DNA from: Phycisphaerales bacterium
GTDB lineage: Bacteria > Planctomycetota > Phycisphaerae > Phycisphaerales > UBA1924
Assembly (NCBI GenBank): GCA_016699835.1
Contig: CP064987.1
Location: forward strand, 124,001-188,000
DNA: 64,000 nucleotides
Direction: 5' to 3'
Part shown: positions 25,644 to 34,384 of the stretch, in pieces
Numbering within the stretch: position 1 is the first letter of the stretch
Layout of the letters: each line of letters starts with the position of its first letter
Notes under the pieces: generated by a model
Databases searched by the model: none
Seen by the model: only the letters and a program-made list of their open reading frames with translations
What the model was told of the DNA's origin: nothing
Made by a program: the position numbers and the translations under genes

Positions 25644-27863
25644 ATGAAGGCCCTGACGGACATCCTCCGCGCCGACTCGGCGTCGTCCTTCAGCGACGTG
25701 TGGTACCGCGTCGCCGACGCAAGGCCGCGACTGGGCGCGCAAGGCCAGGTGATCCGGCAGCGGGCACGCGGGCGGCACGTCTACGTCATCGAGGACCCGG
25801 CGAGCGGGAGTTTCTTCCAACTCAACGAGGCCGCGTACTTCTTCGTCGGGCTGCTCGACGGCACACGCACGGTGGACCAGGCGTGGGCCGCCTCGTCGGT
25901 GCAGATGGGCGACAGCGCCCCCACGCAGCGCGAGTGCCTCGAGATCCTCGGGAAACTCCAGTACTTCAACCTGCTCACGGGCGATCAACCACTCGCGAGC
26001 GACATGGTCGCGCTTCGACAGGCCGAGGCCTCGCGCACGGCCCTCAAGCGCCGCACCGGGTTTGGACTCTTTGCCACTATTCCCGTTCATAATCCCGAGC
26101 ATTGGCTCGAGGCCACGAAGTGGCTGTGGCGTGGGATCTACTCGCCGATCGGCCTGGTCGCGTGGATCATCGCCGTTGGCTTTGCCCTGTACGCCGTCTC
26201 CACGCAGCACGGCGAACTCGGGGTCTTCGGCTCGCTTAACAACGTCCTTGATCCGTCGAACCTCCTCTGGCTGGGAGTTGCCTTCCTCGTCCTGCGCACC
26301 GTCCACGAGTTGGGGCACGCTACCGCCTGCAAGGCGATGGGCGCCCGCTGCACCGAACTCGGCGTCATGCTGCTGCTCGGTGTGATTCCGTTTCCGTATT
26401 GCGAGGCCTCCGATGCGTGGCGGCTCCCCAAGGCGTGGCGGCGCATCCTGGTGTCGTCCGCCGGGATGCTCGCCGAGACCTTCCTTGCCGCGATCGCCGC
26501 GATCCTCTGGGCGCGCACCGATCCGGGCACGCTCCGCACCGTGCTCTTCAACGTGATGGTGATCTCGGGGTTCACGACGCTGGTCTTCAATCTCAATCCG
26601 CTCCTGCGATACGACGGCTACTACATCCTCAGCGACCTCACGCGGACGCCCAACCTCGCCCAGCGCGCCCGAGAGGTCTGGGTGTATCTCGTCGAGCGTC
26701 TCGCCTTCGGCATGAAGGGCATCCGTCCGCCCACGCTCCGCAGCGTGGGCGAGTTCTGGCTGCTCGTCATCTATGGATTCCTCGCCGTCCCCTATCGCCT
26801 CTTCGTCTCCTTCGGCATCGTCTATGTCGTCTGGCAGAATCCGGCGTACCTCACGCTGGGCGCGGTGCTTGCCGCCGTCGCCGTCGTCGCGTTCTTCATC
26901 TGGCCGATCCTCAAGGGCGCTGGATACGTCCTTGGCTCTTCCAGGCTCGTGGGGCGTCGGCTCCGCGCGGTCACCGCGAGCCTGCTGCTCGTCGCGCTCC
27001 TGGGCGTCGTCGTCGGCGTGGTCCCCATGCCCGCGAGCGTGACCGCGCCCGCCATCGTGCGGGGCGAGGTCGAGGCGCCCGTGCGTGCGGGCGAGAGCGG
27101 CTTTGTCGCCGAGGTCGTCGCGAGACCCGGCGCGAAGGTCAAGGAAGGCGACGCGATCCTCCGCCTGACCAACGACGCGCTCGTTGCCGATGTCGCCGCC
27201 ACCGAGGCGCGCGTGCGCGGCGCCGAAGCCTCCCTCATGGACGCGATCACGCGGTCGCCCTCGGCAAAGAGCGTGGCCGAGGCCGAACTCGCCCAGGCCC
27301 AGGCCCAGGTCGAGCGTGCCCGGGCGCGGGTCGCCGATCTTGTCGTCCGCGCTCCCGCGACTGGTGTCCTCTCGACCACGATGTCCACCAACCTGGAGGG
27401 CACGCCTGGCAGATTCATCGGCAAGGGCGCGCTCCTCGCGATGGTGATCTCCGCCGATCGCCCTGTTGTGCGTGCCGTCGTCTCCGATCGCGACCAGGCC
27501 TACGCCTTTCCCAGGGGCCTCTCCCTCGACGAGGCACGTCCCATCGGATGTGCCCTGAAACTCCGAGGCGAGTCGTGGCGCAGCGTTCCCCTTCGCCTCG
27601 ACCGGTTTGCCGGCATGGGGAGCCGCGATGTCCATGACGCCGCCCTTACCGTGCAGGCCGGCGGCGACATCGTCCTCGACCCCACCGCCGATCGCGCTCA
27701 GACCCTCGTCCCCCAGTTTGAGGTCGTCCTCGCGCCGATCGACGCCGCATCACTTCCCATCGGGCAACGCGGGCGCGTGCGGTTCTCGCTGCCGAACGAG
27801 CCGCTCCTGCGCCAATGGACGCGCCGCCTCCAGCAACTCTTCGGCGTGCGAGGTTCGGCCTGA
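25644..27863 (+). CDS. PqqD/RRE-like domain, site-2 protease (M50) and HlyD-like adaptor fusion
   Basis: A 739-residue polytopic membrane protein with three parts. Residues about 35-120 look like a PqqD/RiPP-recognition domain (HVYVIEDPASGSFFQLNEAAYFFVGLLDG ending in LQYFNLL). The middle is an M50 protease: zinc motif HELGH at about 221-225 and the third-ligand motif NPLLRYDGYY at about 318-327, within membrane segments. Residues about 460-739 are an HlyD-like adaptor (AGESGFVAEVVARPGAKVKEGDAIL, coiled coil, VRAPATGVLSTT). Its likely place is the inner membrane with the adaptor in the periplasm. The gene follows the GAF adaptor after two bases and precedes the SecA-like gene by 35. A recognition domain joined to a protease and adaptor suggests processing and export of a peptide or leader-bearing protein. 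ATG 25644 is used; GTG 25632 is possible. Confidence 0.88.
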   Translation: MKALTDILRADSASSFSDVWYRVADARPRLGAQGQVIRQRARGRHVYVIEDPASGSFFQLNEAAYFFVGLLDGTRTVDQAWAASSVQMGDSAPTQRECLEILGKLQYFNLLTGDQPLASDMVALRQAEASRTALKRRTGFGLFATIPVHNPEHWLEATKWLWRGIYSPIGLVAWIIAVGFALYAVSTQHGELGVFGSLNNVLDPSNLLWLGVAFLVLRTVHELGHATACKAMGARCTELGVMLLLGVIPFPYCEASDAWRLPKAWRRILVSSAGMLAETFLAAIAAILWARTDPGTLRTVLFNVMVISGFTTLVFNLNPLLRYDGYYILSDLTRTPNLAQRAREVWVYLVERLAFGMKGIRPPTLRSVGEFWLLVIYGFLAVPYRLFVSFGIVYVVWQNPAYLTLGAVLAAVAVVAFFIWPILKGAGYVLGSSRLVGRRLRAVTASLLLVALLGVVVGVVPMPASVTAPAIVRGEVEAPVRAGESGFVAEVVARPGAKVKEGDAILRLTNDALVADVAATEARVRGAEASLMDAITRSPSAKSVAEAELAQAQAQVERARARVADLVVRAPATGVLSTTMSTNLEGTPGRFIGKGALLAMVISADRPVVRAVVSDRDQAYAFPRGLSLDEARPIGCALKLRGESWRSVPLRLDRFAGMGSRDVHDAALTVQAGGDIVLDPTADRAQTLVPQFEVVLAPIDAASLPIGQRGRVRFSLPNEPLLRQWTRRLQQLFGVRGSA

Positions 27864-27898
27864 CCCACGCCCGAGATGCCTGCCCGAGTGACACTCCG

Positions 27899-29929
27899 AT
27901 GACGACCCTCACCCACGAACTCCGCGATCGGCTCTCGGGAAGGCCCCAGACGTCCGTGCCGCAGCCTCGCCTTTGGCGCGCCCTGGCCGAGCGATCTTCT
28001 CGTGAGCAGGTGACCCGCGGGGCGGACGTGTTTGGCGAGGCCAGCCTTGGAGTTATGGCGAGATGGCGTGCAAAGCGCCTCCCGTGGGCCGCCGCCGATC
28101 GTGTCATGGGCATGGCGAAGGAGTACATGGGCCACAGCGACGCCGCTCTTGATGCCGAGGTTGAGCGTGTGCGTGAGGCCTATATCGCGAGCCAGAATGA
28201 CCTCGCGCACGTCGAGCGTGCCTTTGCGCTTGGGTATGAGGCTATTCGTCGTGAGTTGGGGCTCTCGCTCCATCGTGTCCAGGTGGTCAGTGGGCTGCTG
28301 CTCTATCGCGGGGCGTGCGTCGAACTTGCGACCGGAGAGGGCAAGACCGTCACGGCGATCCTCCCCGCCGCCGTTCGGGGTTGGCAGGGACGGGGCGTGC
28401 ACGTCGTCACTGTGAACGATTACCTCGCCCGGCGTGATGCGGAGACGACCGCGCCGGCGTATCGGCGGCTGGGCGTGCGCGTCGGCTCGGTGCAGGACGA
28501 CAGCACCTCCAGCGATCGACTGGAGGCATACTCCCGCGATGTGACGTATGCCTCGGACAAGCAGGTGATTTTCGATCACCTCCGAGATCGCATGGCCTCG
28601 CCGATCGCGCCGCGTCTTGCGGGATTGCTTCTGGAGCAGGCGGGCGGGCGTGTCTTTCGCGCGGGCTGGGCTTCTCGTGTCGTGCAGCGCGGGCTCGCGT
28701 GCGCCATCGTGGACGAGGCCGACAGCGTGCTCATCGATGAGGCGATCACTCCCGCGATCCTCAGCCAGGCGACGAGCACCGACGAGGGCGACAGTGACCA
28801 CATCCGAGCTGCCTCGTTGATAGCGTGGGAACTCCGGGAAGCCGAGGACTATGAAGTTGATCGCCGGCTTCAACGTGTTCGCCTCACCGACGCCGGCCGC
28901 GCTCGCGTGGGGTCCATGGCCGATCGTCTTCCCGCTTTCTGGGCCGGCCCGCGACGCCGCGAGGAACTCCTGGTCCAGGCGATCACCGCGCGCGAGTTGT
29001 ACATCCTCGGCACCGACTACGTCATCACCGACGGCAAGGTCCACATTGTGGATCGCTCCACAGGGCGCGTCCTCCCCGGGCGACAATGGCAACTCGGCCT
29101 CCACCAGGCCGTCGAGAGCAAGGAAGTCGTGGACATCACGCCGCAGACCGTGACGAGCGCCCGCTCGAGTTACCAGGCGTACTTTGCACGATACTCGCGT
29201 CTGAGCGGCATGACGGGGACGGCTCGCGAGGTCGCGGGTGAGTTGTGGAGGTGGTACCGACTCGTCGTCGTCCGCGTGCCGACGCACAAGCCTGTTCGCC
29301 GCGTGCACCGCGCCGATCGAGTGCTCGCGACCGAGGAGCAGCGGACTGCGGCCGTCGTCGCGCGTGTCGCCGAACTCGCGAAATCCGGGCGGCCCGTGCT
29401 CGTCGGCGCGCGCACCGTTTCGGCCTCGGAATCGCTGGGCGAGCGCCTGCGACAGGCGGGGATCTCGTGCCAGGTGCTGAACGCGACTCGTGAGAGCGAC
29501 GAGGCCGGCATCGTTGCCGCGGCCGGGCAACAGGGCGCGGTGACGGTGGCCACGCCGATGGCCGGTCGCGGGACCGACATCGCGCTGGACCAGAAATCGC
29601 GCGAGGCCGGTGGGCTCGCCGTCGTGGCCACCTCACGCCACGACGAGAACCGCGTGGATCGCCAGTTCTTTGGGCGTGCCGGACGCCAGGGGGACCCTGG
29701 GTCGGCCGAGTGCTTCATTTCCCTCGACGACGAGTTGTTCGCCCGGCATGGCTTTCGCCCCCTTGTCGGGCTTGCCCGGCGTTCTCCCCCGGGCTTGCGC
29801 GACGTTCTTGGCCGGCTTGCGCGACGCCTTGCCCAGCGATCCGCCTCGGGCGCGTGGGCCTCCTCGCGAGCCGAGACCGCACGGGCCGAGGCCTGGCAGG
29901 AGATGGCGATGCCCGTCGTCACCCGCTGA
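27899..29929 (+). CDS. Short SecA-like ATPase (paralogue lacking the C-terminal domains)
   Basis: A 676-residue protein clearly related to SecA. NBD1: Walker A ATGEGKT (about 148-153), HVVTVNDYLARRDAE, Walker B DEADSVLIDEA (about 270). PPXD-like part: DYEVDRRLQRVRLTDAGR and YILGTDYVITDGKVHIVD, then LPGRQWQLGLHQAVESKE and SRLSGMTGTA. NBD2: GRGTDIAL and FGRAGRQGDPGSAECFISLDDELF (about 590-615). Only about 65 residues follow, so the helical scaffold, wing and zinc tail of full SecA are missing or replaced. The ATPase motifs are intact. About 45 extra residues precede Walker A. The start ATG 27899 is chosen over an upstream in-frame start inside the previous gene. It is not the housekeeping SecA, since that protein is longer; secY in this window lies in the ribosomal cluster. 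Confidence 0.88.
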   Translation: MTTLTHELRDRLSGRPQTSVPQPRLWRALAERSSREQVTRGADVFGEASLGVMARWRAKRLPWAAADRVMGMAKEYMGHSDAALDAEVERVREAYIASQNDLAHVERAFALGYEAIRRELGLSLHRVQVVSGLLLYRGACVELATGEGKTVTAILPAAVRGWQGRGVHVVTVNDYLARRDAETTAPAYRRLGVRVGSVQDDSTSSDRLEAYSRDVTYASDKQVIFDHLRDRMASPIAPRLAGLLLEQAGGRVFRAGWASRVVQRGLACAIVDEADSVLIDEAITPAILSQATSTDEGDSDHIRAASLIAWELREAEDYEVDRRLQRVRLTDAGRARVGSMADRLPAFWAGPRRREELLVQAITARELYILGTDYVITDGKVHIVDRSTGRVLPGRQWQLGLHQAVESKEVVDITPQTVTSARSSYQAYFARYSRLSGMTGTAREVAGELWRWYRLVVVRVPTHKPVRRVHRADRVLATEEQRTAAVVARVAELAKSGRPVLVGARTVSASESLGERLRQAGISCQVLNATRESDEAGIVAAAGQQGAVTVATPMAGRGTDIALDQKSREAGGLAVVATSRHDENRVDRQFFGRAGRQGDPGSAECFISLDDELFARHGFRPLVGLARRSPPGLRDVLGRLARRLAQRSASGAWASSRAETARAEAWQEMAMPVVTR

Positions 29930-30002
29930 GTTGGCCGGCGAACTCCTACGTTTCTTTTCTCCGCTCACCCCGCTGCACACACTCTCGAAAGGAACTTCTG
30001 TC

Positions 30003-31082
30003 TTGCCCATCAACGTCGTCATCGTCGGTGCGAGCGGGTACAGCGGCGTGGAACTGGTCACTCTCCTCGCCGCCCATCCCAGCGTCTGCATCGCCGGACT
30101 CTTCGGCTCTGCCAAGCGTGAGGGCGCGCCCGAGGCGTATTCCCACCTCTTCCCCAGGCTCAAGGGCATCGTCGACCTTCCCATCCGCGCCAGCGACCCC
30201 GAGGCCATCGTCGAGTGCAAGCCCGACTTTGTCTTCCTCGCCACGCCCCACGAGGCGAGCCTCGAACTCGCGCCCAGGTTGCTCTCCCGCGGGACTCGTG
30301 TGCTTGATCTCTCAGCCGCGTTCCGCCTCAAGGACTCCTCGCTCTATCCCAGGCACTACGCGTTCGATCACACGCACCCGCACCTGCTTCGCGAGGCCGT
30401 GTATGGCCTCCCCGAACTCTTCCGCGACGCGATTCGTGATGCGCGACTGATCGCTGTTCCGGGGTGTTACCCCACGTCGGCGATCCTCCCTCTCGCCCCA
30501 CTCGTGAAGGCCGGCGCCGTCGCCACCAACCCCGCGACGGGCGCGCCGCGATTGATCACGATCGACTCCACCAGCGGCGTGAGCGGCGCGGGGCGTGCCG
30601 CCAGCGTCAAGAACCTCTTCTGCGAGGTCTCGCAGCAGGCGTATGGCGTCCTCTCCCACCGGCACAACCCCGAGATAGACGCGTACTCGGGAAGTCCCAC
30701 GATATTCACGCCCCACGTCGGGCCGTATGAGCGCGGCATCGTCTCCACCATCCACGTCGATCTCGCGCCGGGCTGGAACGCGTCGCGCGTCGAGGAGACG
30801 CTCGGCAAGGTGTACGACCTCGAACCATTTGTCCGTCTGTTGACGCGTGAGGGACGCACCGTGCACTGGCCCAGCGTGCTCGGCGTCCGCCACACCAACT
30901 TCTGTGACATCGCGTTCGCGGTTAGCACCGGACACGCACGGCTGGTCCTCTCCAGCGCCCTCGATAATCTCGTGAAGGGGGCCGCGGGCCAGGCTGTTCA
31001 GTGCCTGAACGCCGCCGCCGGACTCGACGAGACCACGGGCCTATTTTCCCGCCACATCGAGGGACACCACACCCATGCCTGA
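30003..31082 (+). CDS. argC: N-acetyl-gamma-glutamyl-phosphate reductase
   Basis: Reduces N-acetylglutamyl phosphate to the semialdehyde, the third step of arginine synthesis, with NADPH. Seen: the dinucleotide-binding start NVVIVGASGYSGVELVTLL and the catalytic Cys motif VPGCYPTSAILPLAPL, with DSTSGVSGAGR and SHRHNPEI further on. Length is 359 residues, as usual. The start is TTG 30003, supported by AAAGGAA about eight bases upstream; an in-frame extension further upstream reads through the SecA-like gene and is not credible. It overlaps argB by eight bases. It is separated from the SecA-like gene by 73 bases with a weak GAGTT/AACTC hairpin. Confidence 0.94.
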   Translation: MPINVVIVGASGYSGVELVTLLAAHPSVCIAGLFGSAKREGAPEAYSHLFPRLKGIVDLPIRASDPEAIVECKPDFVFLATPHEASLELAPRLLSRGTRVLDLSAAFRLKDSSLYPRHYAFDHTHPHLLREAVYGLPELFRDAIRDARLIAVPGCYPTSAILPLAPLVKAGAVATNPATGAPRLITIDSTSGVSGAGRAASVKNLFCEVSQQAYGVLSHRHNPEIDAYSGSPTIFTPHVGPYERGIVSTIHVDLAPGWNASRVEETLGKVYDLEPFVRLLTREGRTVHWPSVLGVRHTNFCDIAFAVSTGHARLVLSSALDNLVKGAAGQAVQCLNAAAGLDETTGLFSRHIEGHHTHA

Positions 31083-31908
31083 CGCTCCACACCCTGCACC
31101 CCTGGTCATCAAAGTCGGCGGCGCGCCGCTCGAGGACGAGTCCATCGCGAATCTCCTTGCTGCTTCCATTGCCGCGCTCGCACGTCGCCGAGCCGAGGCA
31201 CGACAGGGCGGCGTCATACTCATCCATGGCGGTGGCAAGGCCGCCGATCGAGTCCTCGAGGCTCTCGGGTTCGAGACGATCCGTCGCGACGGCATTCGTG
31301 TCACGCCCCCGGACCAGATGCCCCTGATCGCCGGCGTTCTCGCGGGGATCGTGAACAAGCGTCTCGTCGGTCGGCTTCTCGGCGAGGGTGCGCGGGCCGT
31401 CGGGCTTTGTCTGGGGGATGCGGGCGCGATCCAGACCCGCGTCACCCGGCGATACCCGTTCAATGCGGGGCGCGTCGGCGATGTCGTGATTCCGGAGTCA
31501 CCGTTGCCTCCGAACAACCTCCTCCACGTGCTTCTTCGCGAGGGGTTCCTCCCGGTCGTCAGTTCCATCGGGCTCGACGAGCAGGGGGAGTTCCTGAACA
31601 TCAACGCCGATGACGCGGCCGCCGGGCTGGCTCGCGCGATCGGCGCGCGCGAGGTGATCCTCATGTCCGACGTCCCCGGCGTGCTCGACGAGAAGAAACG
31701 CCTCATCGACGCCCTCAACCCCTCTCGGGTCGCCGAGTTGATCGCAACGGGCGTGATCTATGGCGGGATGGTCCCCAAGGTCCGCGCCGCGCTCGAGGTC
31801 GCCGCTGGCGCCCACGCGACCGTGGTCATCACCTCCGCGAGCGATCCGCTTGCCATTCGCGCTCTGGGCGAGGGTCAACCCACGGGCACACGCCTCACCG
31901 CGACGTGA
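31075..31908 (+). CDS. argB: Acetylglutamate kinase
   Basis: Phosphorylates N-acetylglutamate, the second step of arginine synthesis. Amino-acid-kinase motifs are seen: VIKVGGAPLED, the glycine loop IHGGGKAADRVL, the substrate region GLCLGDAG, NINADDAAAGLA and the nucleotide-binding VILMSDVPGVLDE, then YGGMVPKVRAALE. The 277-residue length fits the family. ATG 31075 overlaps the end of argC, so the two are coupled. A hairpin followed by five T lies 22 bases past the stop. Confidence 0.95.
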   Translation: MPDAPHPAPLVIKVGGAPLEDESIANLLAASIAALARRRAEARQGGVILIHGGGKAADRVLEALGFETIRRDGIRVTPPDQMPLIAGVLAGIVNKRLVGRLLGEGARAVGLCLGDAGAIQTRVTRRYPFNAGRVGDVVIPESPLPPNNLLHVLLREGFLPVVSSIGLDEQGEFLNINADDAAAGLARAIGAREVILMSDVPGVLDEKKRLIDALNPSRVAELIATGVIYGGMVPKVRAALEVAAGAHATVVITSASDPLAIRALGEGQPTGTRLTAT

Positions 31909-31929
31909 ATCCCGCTACGATTCCTCACC

Positions 31930-31958
31930 GGCACAGGCGTGGATCGCCTGTGCTTTTT
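31930..31958 (+). terminator. CACAGGCG palindrome, copy 2, with T-run
   Basis: Arms GGCACAGGCG (31930-31939) and CGCCTGTGC (31945-31953) with a five-base loop are followed by TTTTT. It can act as a terminator between argB and argF. The same arms form the palindrome at 11289-11311. Confidence 0.7.
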
Positions 31959-32026
31959 CCGTCTCTGGGACAGGCTCGCCCGCCACGAACCGAAACTGCA
32001 CCCGTCGAATCCGAACTACGCGCGAC

Positions 32027-33010
32027 ATGACCACCTCGATCCCCAGACTCGACTCCTTCCAGGGGCGCGACCTCCTCGACCTCTCGCGACTCTCGCGTGA
32101 GGACGTGCTCGTGCTCTTCCGCCTTGCGCACTCGATGAAGCGGGATCCGTCGGCGTTCCGCGATGCCCTCGCCCATCGCTCCATCGTTCTCATTTTCGAG
32201 AAACCCTCGCTCCGTACACGCCTCACCTTCGACCTGGGCATCCACACCCTCGGCGGGCACAGCGTCACCCTCGACCACTCCAGCGGCGGACGCCTTGGCG
32301 AGCGTGAATCGATCAAGGACTACGGACGGAACCTCGAGCGATGGTGCCACGCCGTCGTCGCCCGGGTCTATAGCCACGACGCCCTCGCCCAACTCGCGGG
32401 GCACTGCGACAAGCCCGTGATCAACGCGCTCTCCGATCGTTTCCACCCCTGTCAGGCGCTCGCGGATCTCTTCACGCTGTGGGAACCGAAGCAATCGCTC
32501 GACGGCGTCACGCTCACCTACGTCGGCGATGGCAACAACGTCTGCCACTCGTTGATGGAAGCCTGCGCCACCCTCGGCGTCCCTATTCGCGTCGTCACGC
32601 CCAAGGGCTACGAGCCGCTACGCGAGATCGCCGACTCGTGCGCGACCATCGCGAGACACACCGGCGGCACGCTCACCATCACCAATGACCTGGGCGCCGT
32701 CCGCGGCTCGACGGCCGTCTACACCGACGTCTGGACGAGCATGGGCCAGTCCGCCGACGGTGCGCTCAAGCGTCACGAGGACTTCACGCCGTACCAGGTC
32801 AACGCCACTCTCATCGCCCTCGCCTCCGAGGGGCTTCCTGCGGCTTCGCCACGAGCCGCGTTCATGCACTGCCTCCCCGCCAAGCGGGGCGTCGAGGTCA
32901 CCGACGATGTGATCGATGGCGTCCATGGACCATCGCTTGTCTATGACCAGGCCGAGAACCGGATGCACGCCCAGAATGCGCTGCTGGCGCTCACGCTCGC
33001 CCCCCGCTGA
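32027..33010 (+). CDS. argF: Ornithine carbamoyltransferase
   Basis: Joins carbamoyl phosphate to ornithine to form citrulline. Motifs are FEKPSLRTRLTFD (carbamoyl-phosphate site), DRFHPCQALADL, VGDGNNVCHSLM and the ornithine-site HCLPAKRG. 327 residues is normal. ATG 32027 has no clear ribosome-binding site. It is 118 bases past argB with a terminator-like palindrome between, so it may have its own promoter. Confidence 0.95.
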   Translation: MTTSIPRLDSFQGRDLLDLSRLSREDVLVLFRLAHSMKRDPSAFRDALAHRSIVLIFEKPSLRTRLTFDLGIHTLGGHSVTLDHSSGGRLGERESIKDYGRNLERWCHAVVARVYSHDALAQLAGHCDKPVINALSDRFHPCQALADLFTLWEPKQSLDGVTLTYVGDGNNVCHSLMEACATLGVPIRVVTPKGYEPLREIADSCATIARHTGGTLTITNDLGAVRGSTAVYTDVWTSMGQSADGALKRHEDFTPYQVNATLIALASEGLPAASPRAAFMHCLPAKRGVEVTDDVIDGVHGPSLVYDQAENRMHAQNALLALTLAPR

Positions 33011-33105
33011 CGCCGCAAGTCCACACGCCTCGTAGGATTCCACAACATTTCGAACTCATACTGCACGCCGCACACGAGGCGACGACCGACGAAAGAAGAT
33101 CACCC

Positions 33106-34332
33106 ATGAGCACGCCCAAGAACCGCATCGCCCTCGCCTACTCCGGCGGGCTCGACACCTCCTGCATCGTCCCCTGGCTCAAAGAGAACATCGAGAACGC
33201 CGAGGTCGTCTGCGTCGTCGGCGATGTCGGGCAGGGCTCCGACGAACTCGCCGGCGTCGAGAAGAAGGCCAAGGACTCCGGCGCTGTCGAGTGCCACGTC
33301 GTGGACCTCAAGAAGGACTTCGTCGACGAGTTCGTCATGCCCACGGTGATCGCCGGCGCGATGTACGAGGGGCGATACCTCCTCGGCACGTCCATGGCCC
33401 GGCCCATCCTCGCCCGCGCCCAGGTCGAGGTCGCGCGGAAGACCAACTGCACCGCCCTCGCCCACGGCTGCACGGGCAAAGGGAACGACCAGGTCCGCTT
33501 CGAGAGCACCTATGCCGCCCTTGCCCCCGATCTCCCGGTGATCGCCCCGTGGCGGATGGACGCGTGGAAACTCTCGGGGCGATTGGCCATGCTCGACTAC
33601 CTCAAGCAGCGCCACATTCCCACGACCGCCAGCGCCACCAAGATCTACTCGCGCGACCGCAACCTCTGGCACATCAGCCACGAGGGCGGTGAGATCGAGA
33701 ACCCCTGGAACGCGCCGCCCGACGACGCGTGGATGCTCACCGCCGACCCCAAGGACGCACCCAACACGCCAGAGGACGTCACGCTGACGTTCGAGTCCGG
33801 TCGCCCCGTCGCCCTCAACGGGAAGAAGGACGAGGCATGGAAGGTCGTCCTCTCCCTCAACGATCTCGCCGGTCGCCACGGTGTGGGGCGCGTCGATCTC
33901 GTCGAGAATCGCCGCGTGGGCATGAAGTCGCGCGGACTCTACGAGACCCCCGGCGGCACTGTCATCGTCGAAGGCCTTCGCGCCTTGGAGGAACTCACGC
34001 TCGACCGCGAGACGCTCCACTACCGCGAGCACGTCGGCCTCACCTTCGCCGAACTCGTCTACGACGGCCGCTGGTTCACGCCGCTGCGCGAGGCGCTGTG
34101 GGCGTGTGCCGAGTCCATCGCCCGCCCCGTCACGGGCGAGGTTGTCGTCCGCCTGTACAAGGGCACGGCCACGGCGATCAAGCGGCAAAGCCCCAACTCC
34201 CTCTACGCCGAGAAGATGGTGAGTTTCGAGGGCGAGGACGTCTACAGCCAGAAGGACGCGGGCGGTTTCATTCGCCTGCTCAGCCTCCCCGAGCGGATCC
34301 GGGCGCTGAAGAAAATGGGCAAGGCCAGGTAG
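33106..34332 (+). CDS. argG: Argininosuccinate synthase
   Basis: Condenses citrulline with aspartate using ATP. The N-terminal ATP-binding motif AYSGGLDTSC, the TGKGNDQVRF loop and the citrulline/aspartate-site stretch RDRNLWHISHEGGEIENPW are all present, with the C-terminal helix SLPERIRALKKMGK. 408 residues is usual. ATG 33106 follows AAAGAAG. argH is not in the window. Confidence 0.96.
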   Translation: MSTPKNRIALAYSGGLDTSCIVPWLKENIENAEVVCVVGDVGQGSDELAGVEKKAKDSGAVECHVVDLKKDFVDEFVMPTVIAGAMYEGRYLLGTSMARPILARAQVEVARKTNCTALAHGCTGKGNDQVRFESTYAALAPDLPVIAPWRMDAWKLSGRLAMLDYLKQRHIPTTASATKIYSRDRNLWHISHEGGEIENPWNAPPDDAWMLTADPKDAPNTPEDVTLTFESGRPVALNGKKDEAWKVVLSLNDLAGRHGVGRVDLVENRRVGMKSRGLYETPGGTVIVEGLRALEELTLDRETLHYREHVGLTFAELVYDGRWFTPLREALWACAESIARPVTGEVVVRLYKGTATAIKRQSPNSLYAEKMVSFEGEDVYSQKDAGGFIRLLSLPERIRALKKMGKAR

Positions 34333-34366
34333 GCATCAGGGATCGGGCATCGGGCGTTTGGGAATG
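34332..34366. repeat. Imperfect heptamer repeat, GGCATCG-like, five units
   Basis: Units GGCATCA, GGGATCG, GGCATCG, GGCGTTT and GGGAATG follow the argG stop. An ATG in the last unit (34364) could be mistaken for the start of the next gene. A similar array is at 43741-43782. Confidence 0.75.
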
Positions 34367-34384
34367 CAACAGGAAAAGACCGGC

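Noticed and set aside
29610..30002. N-terminal extension of argC
   Set aside because: Reads through the SecA-like gene in another frame; the TTG with a ribosome-binding site at 30003 gives the normal family start.
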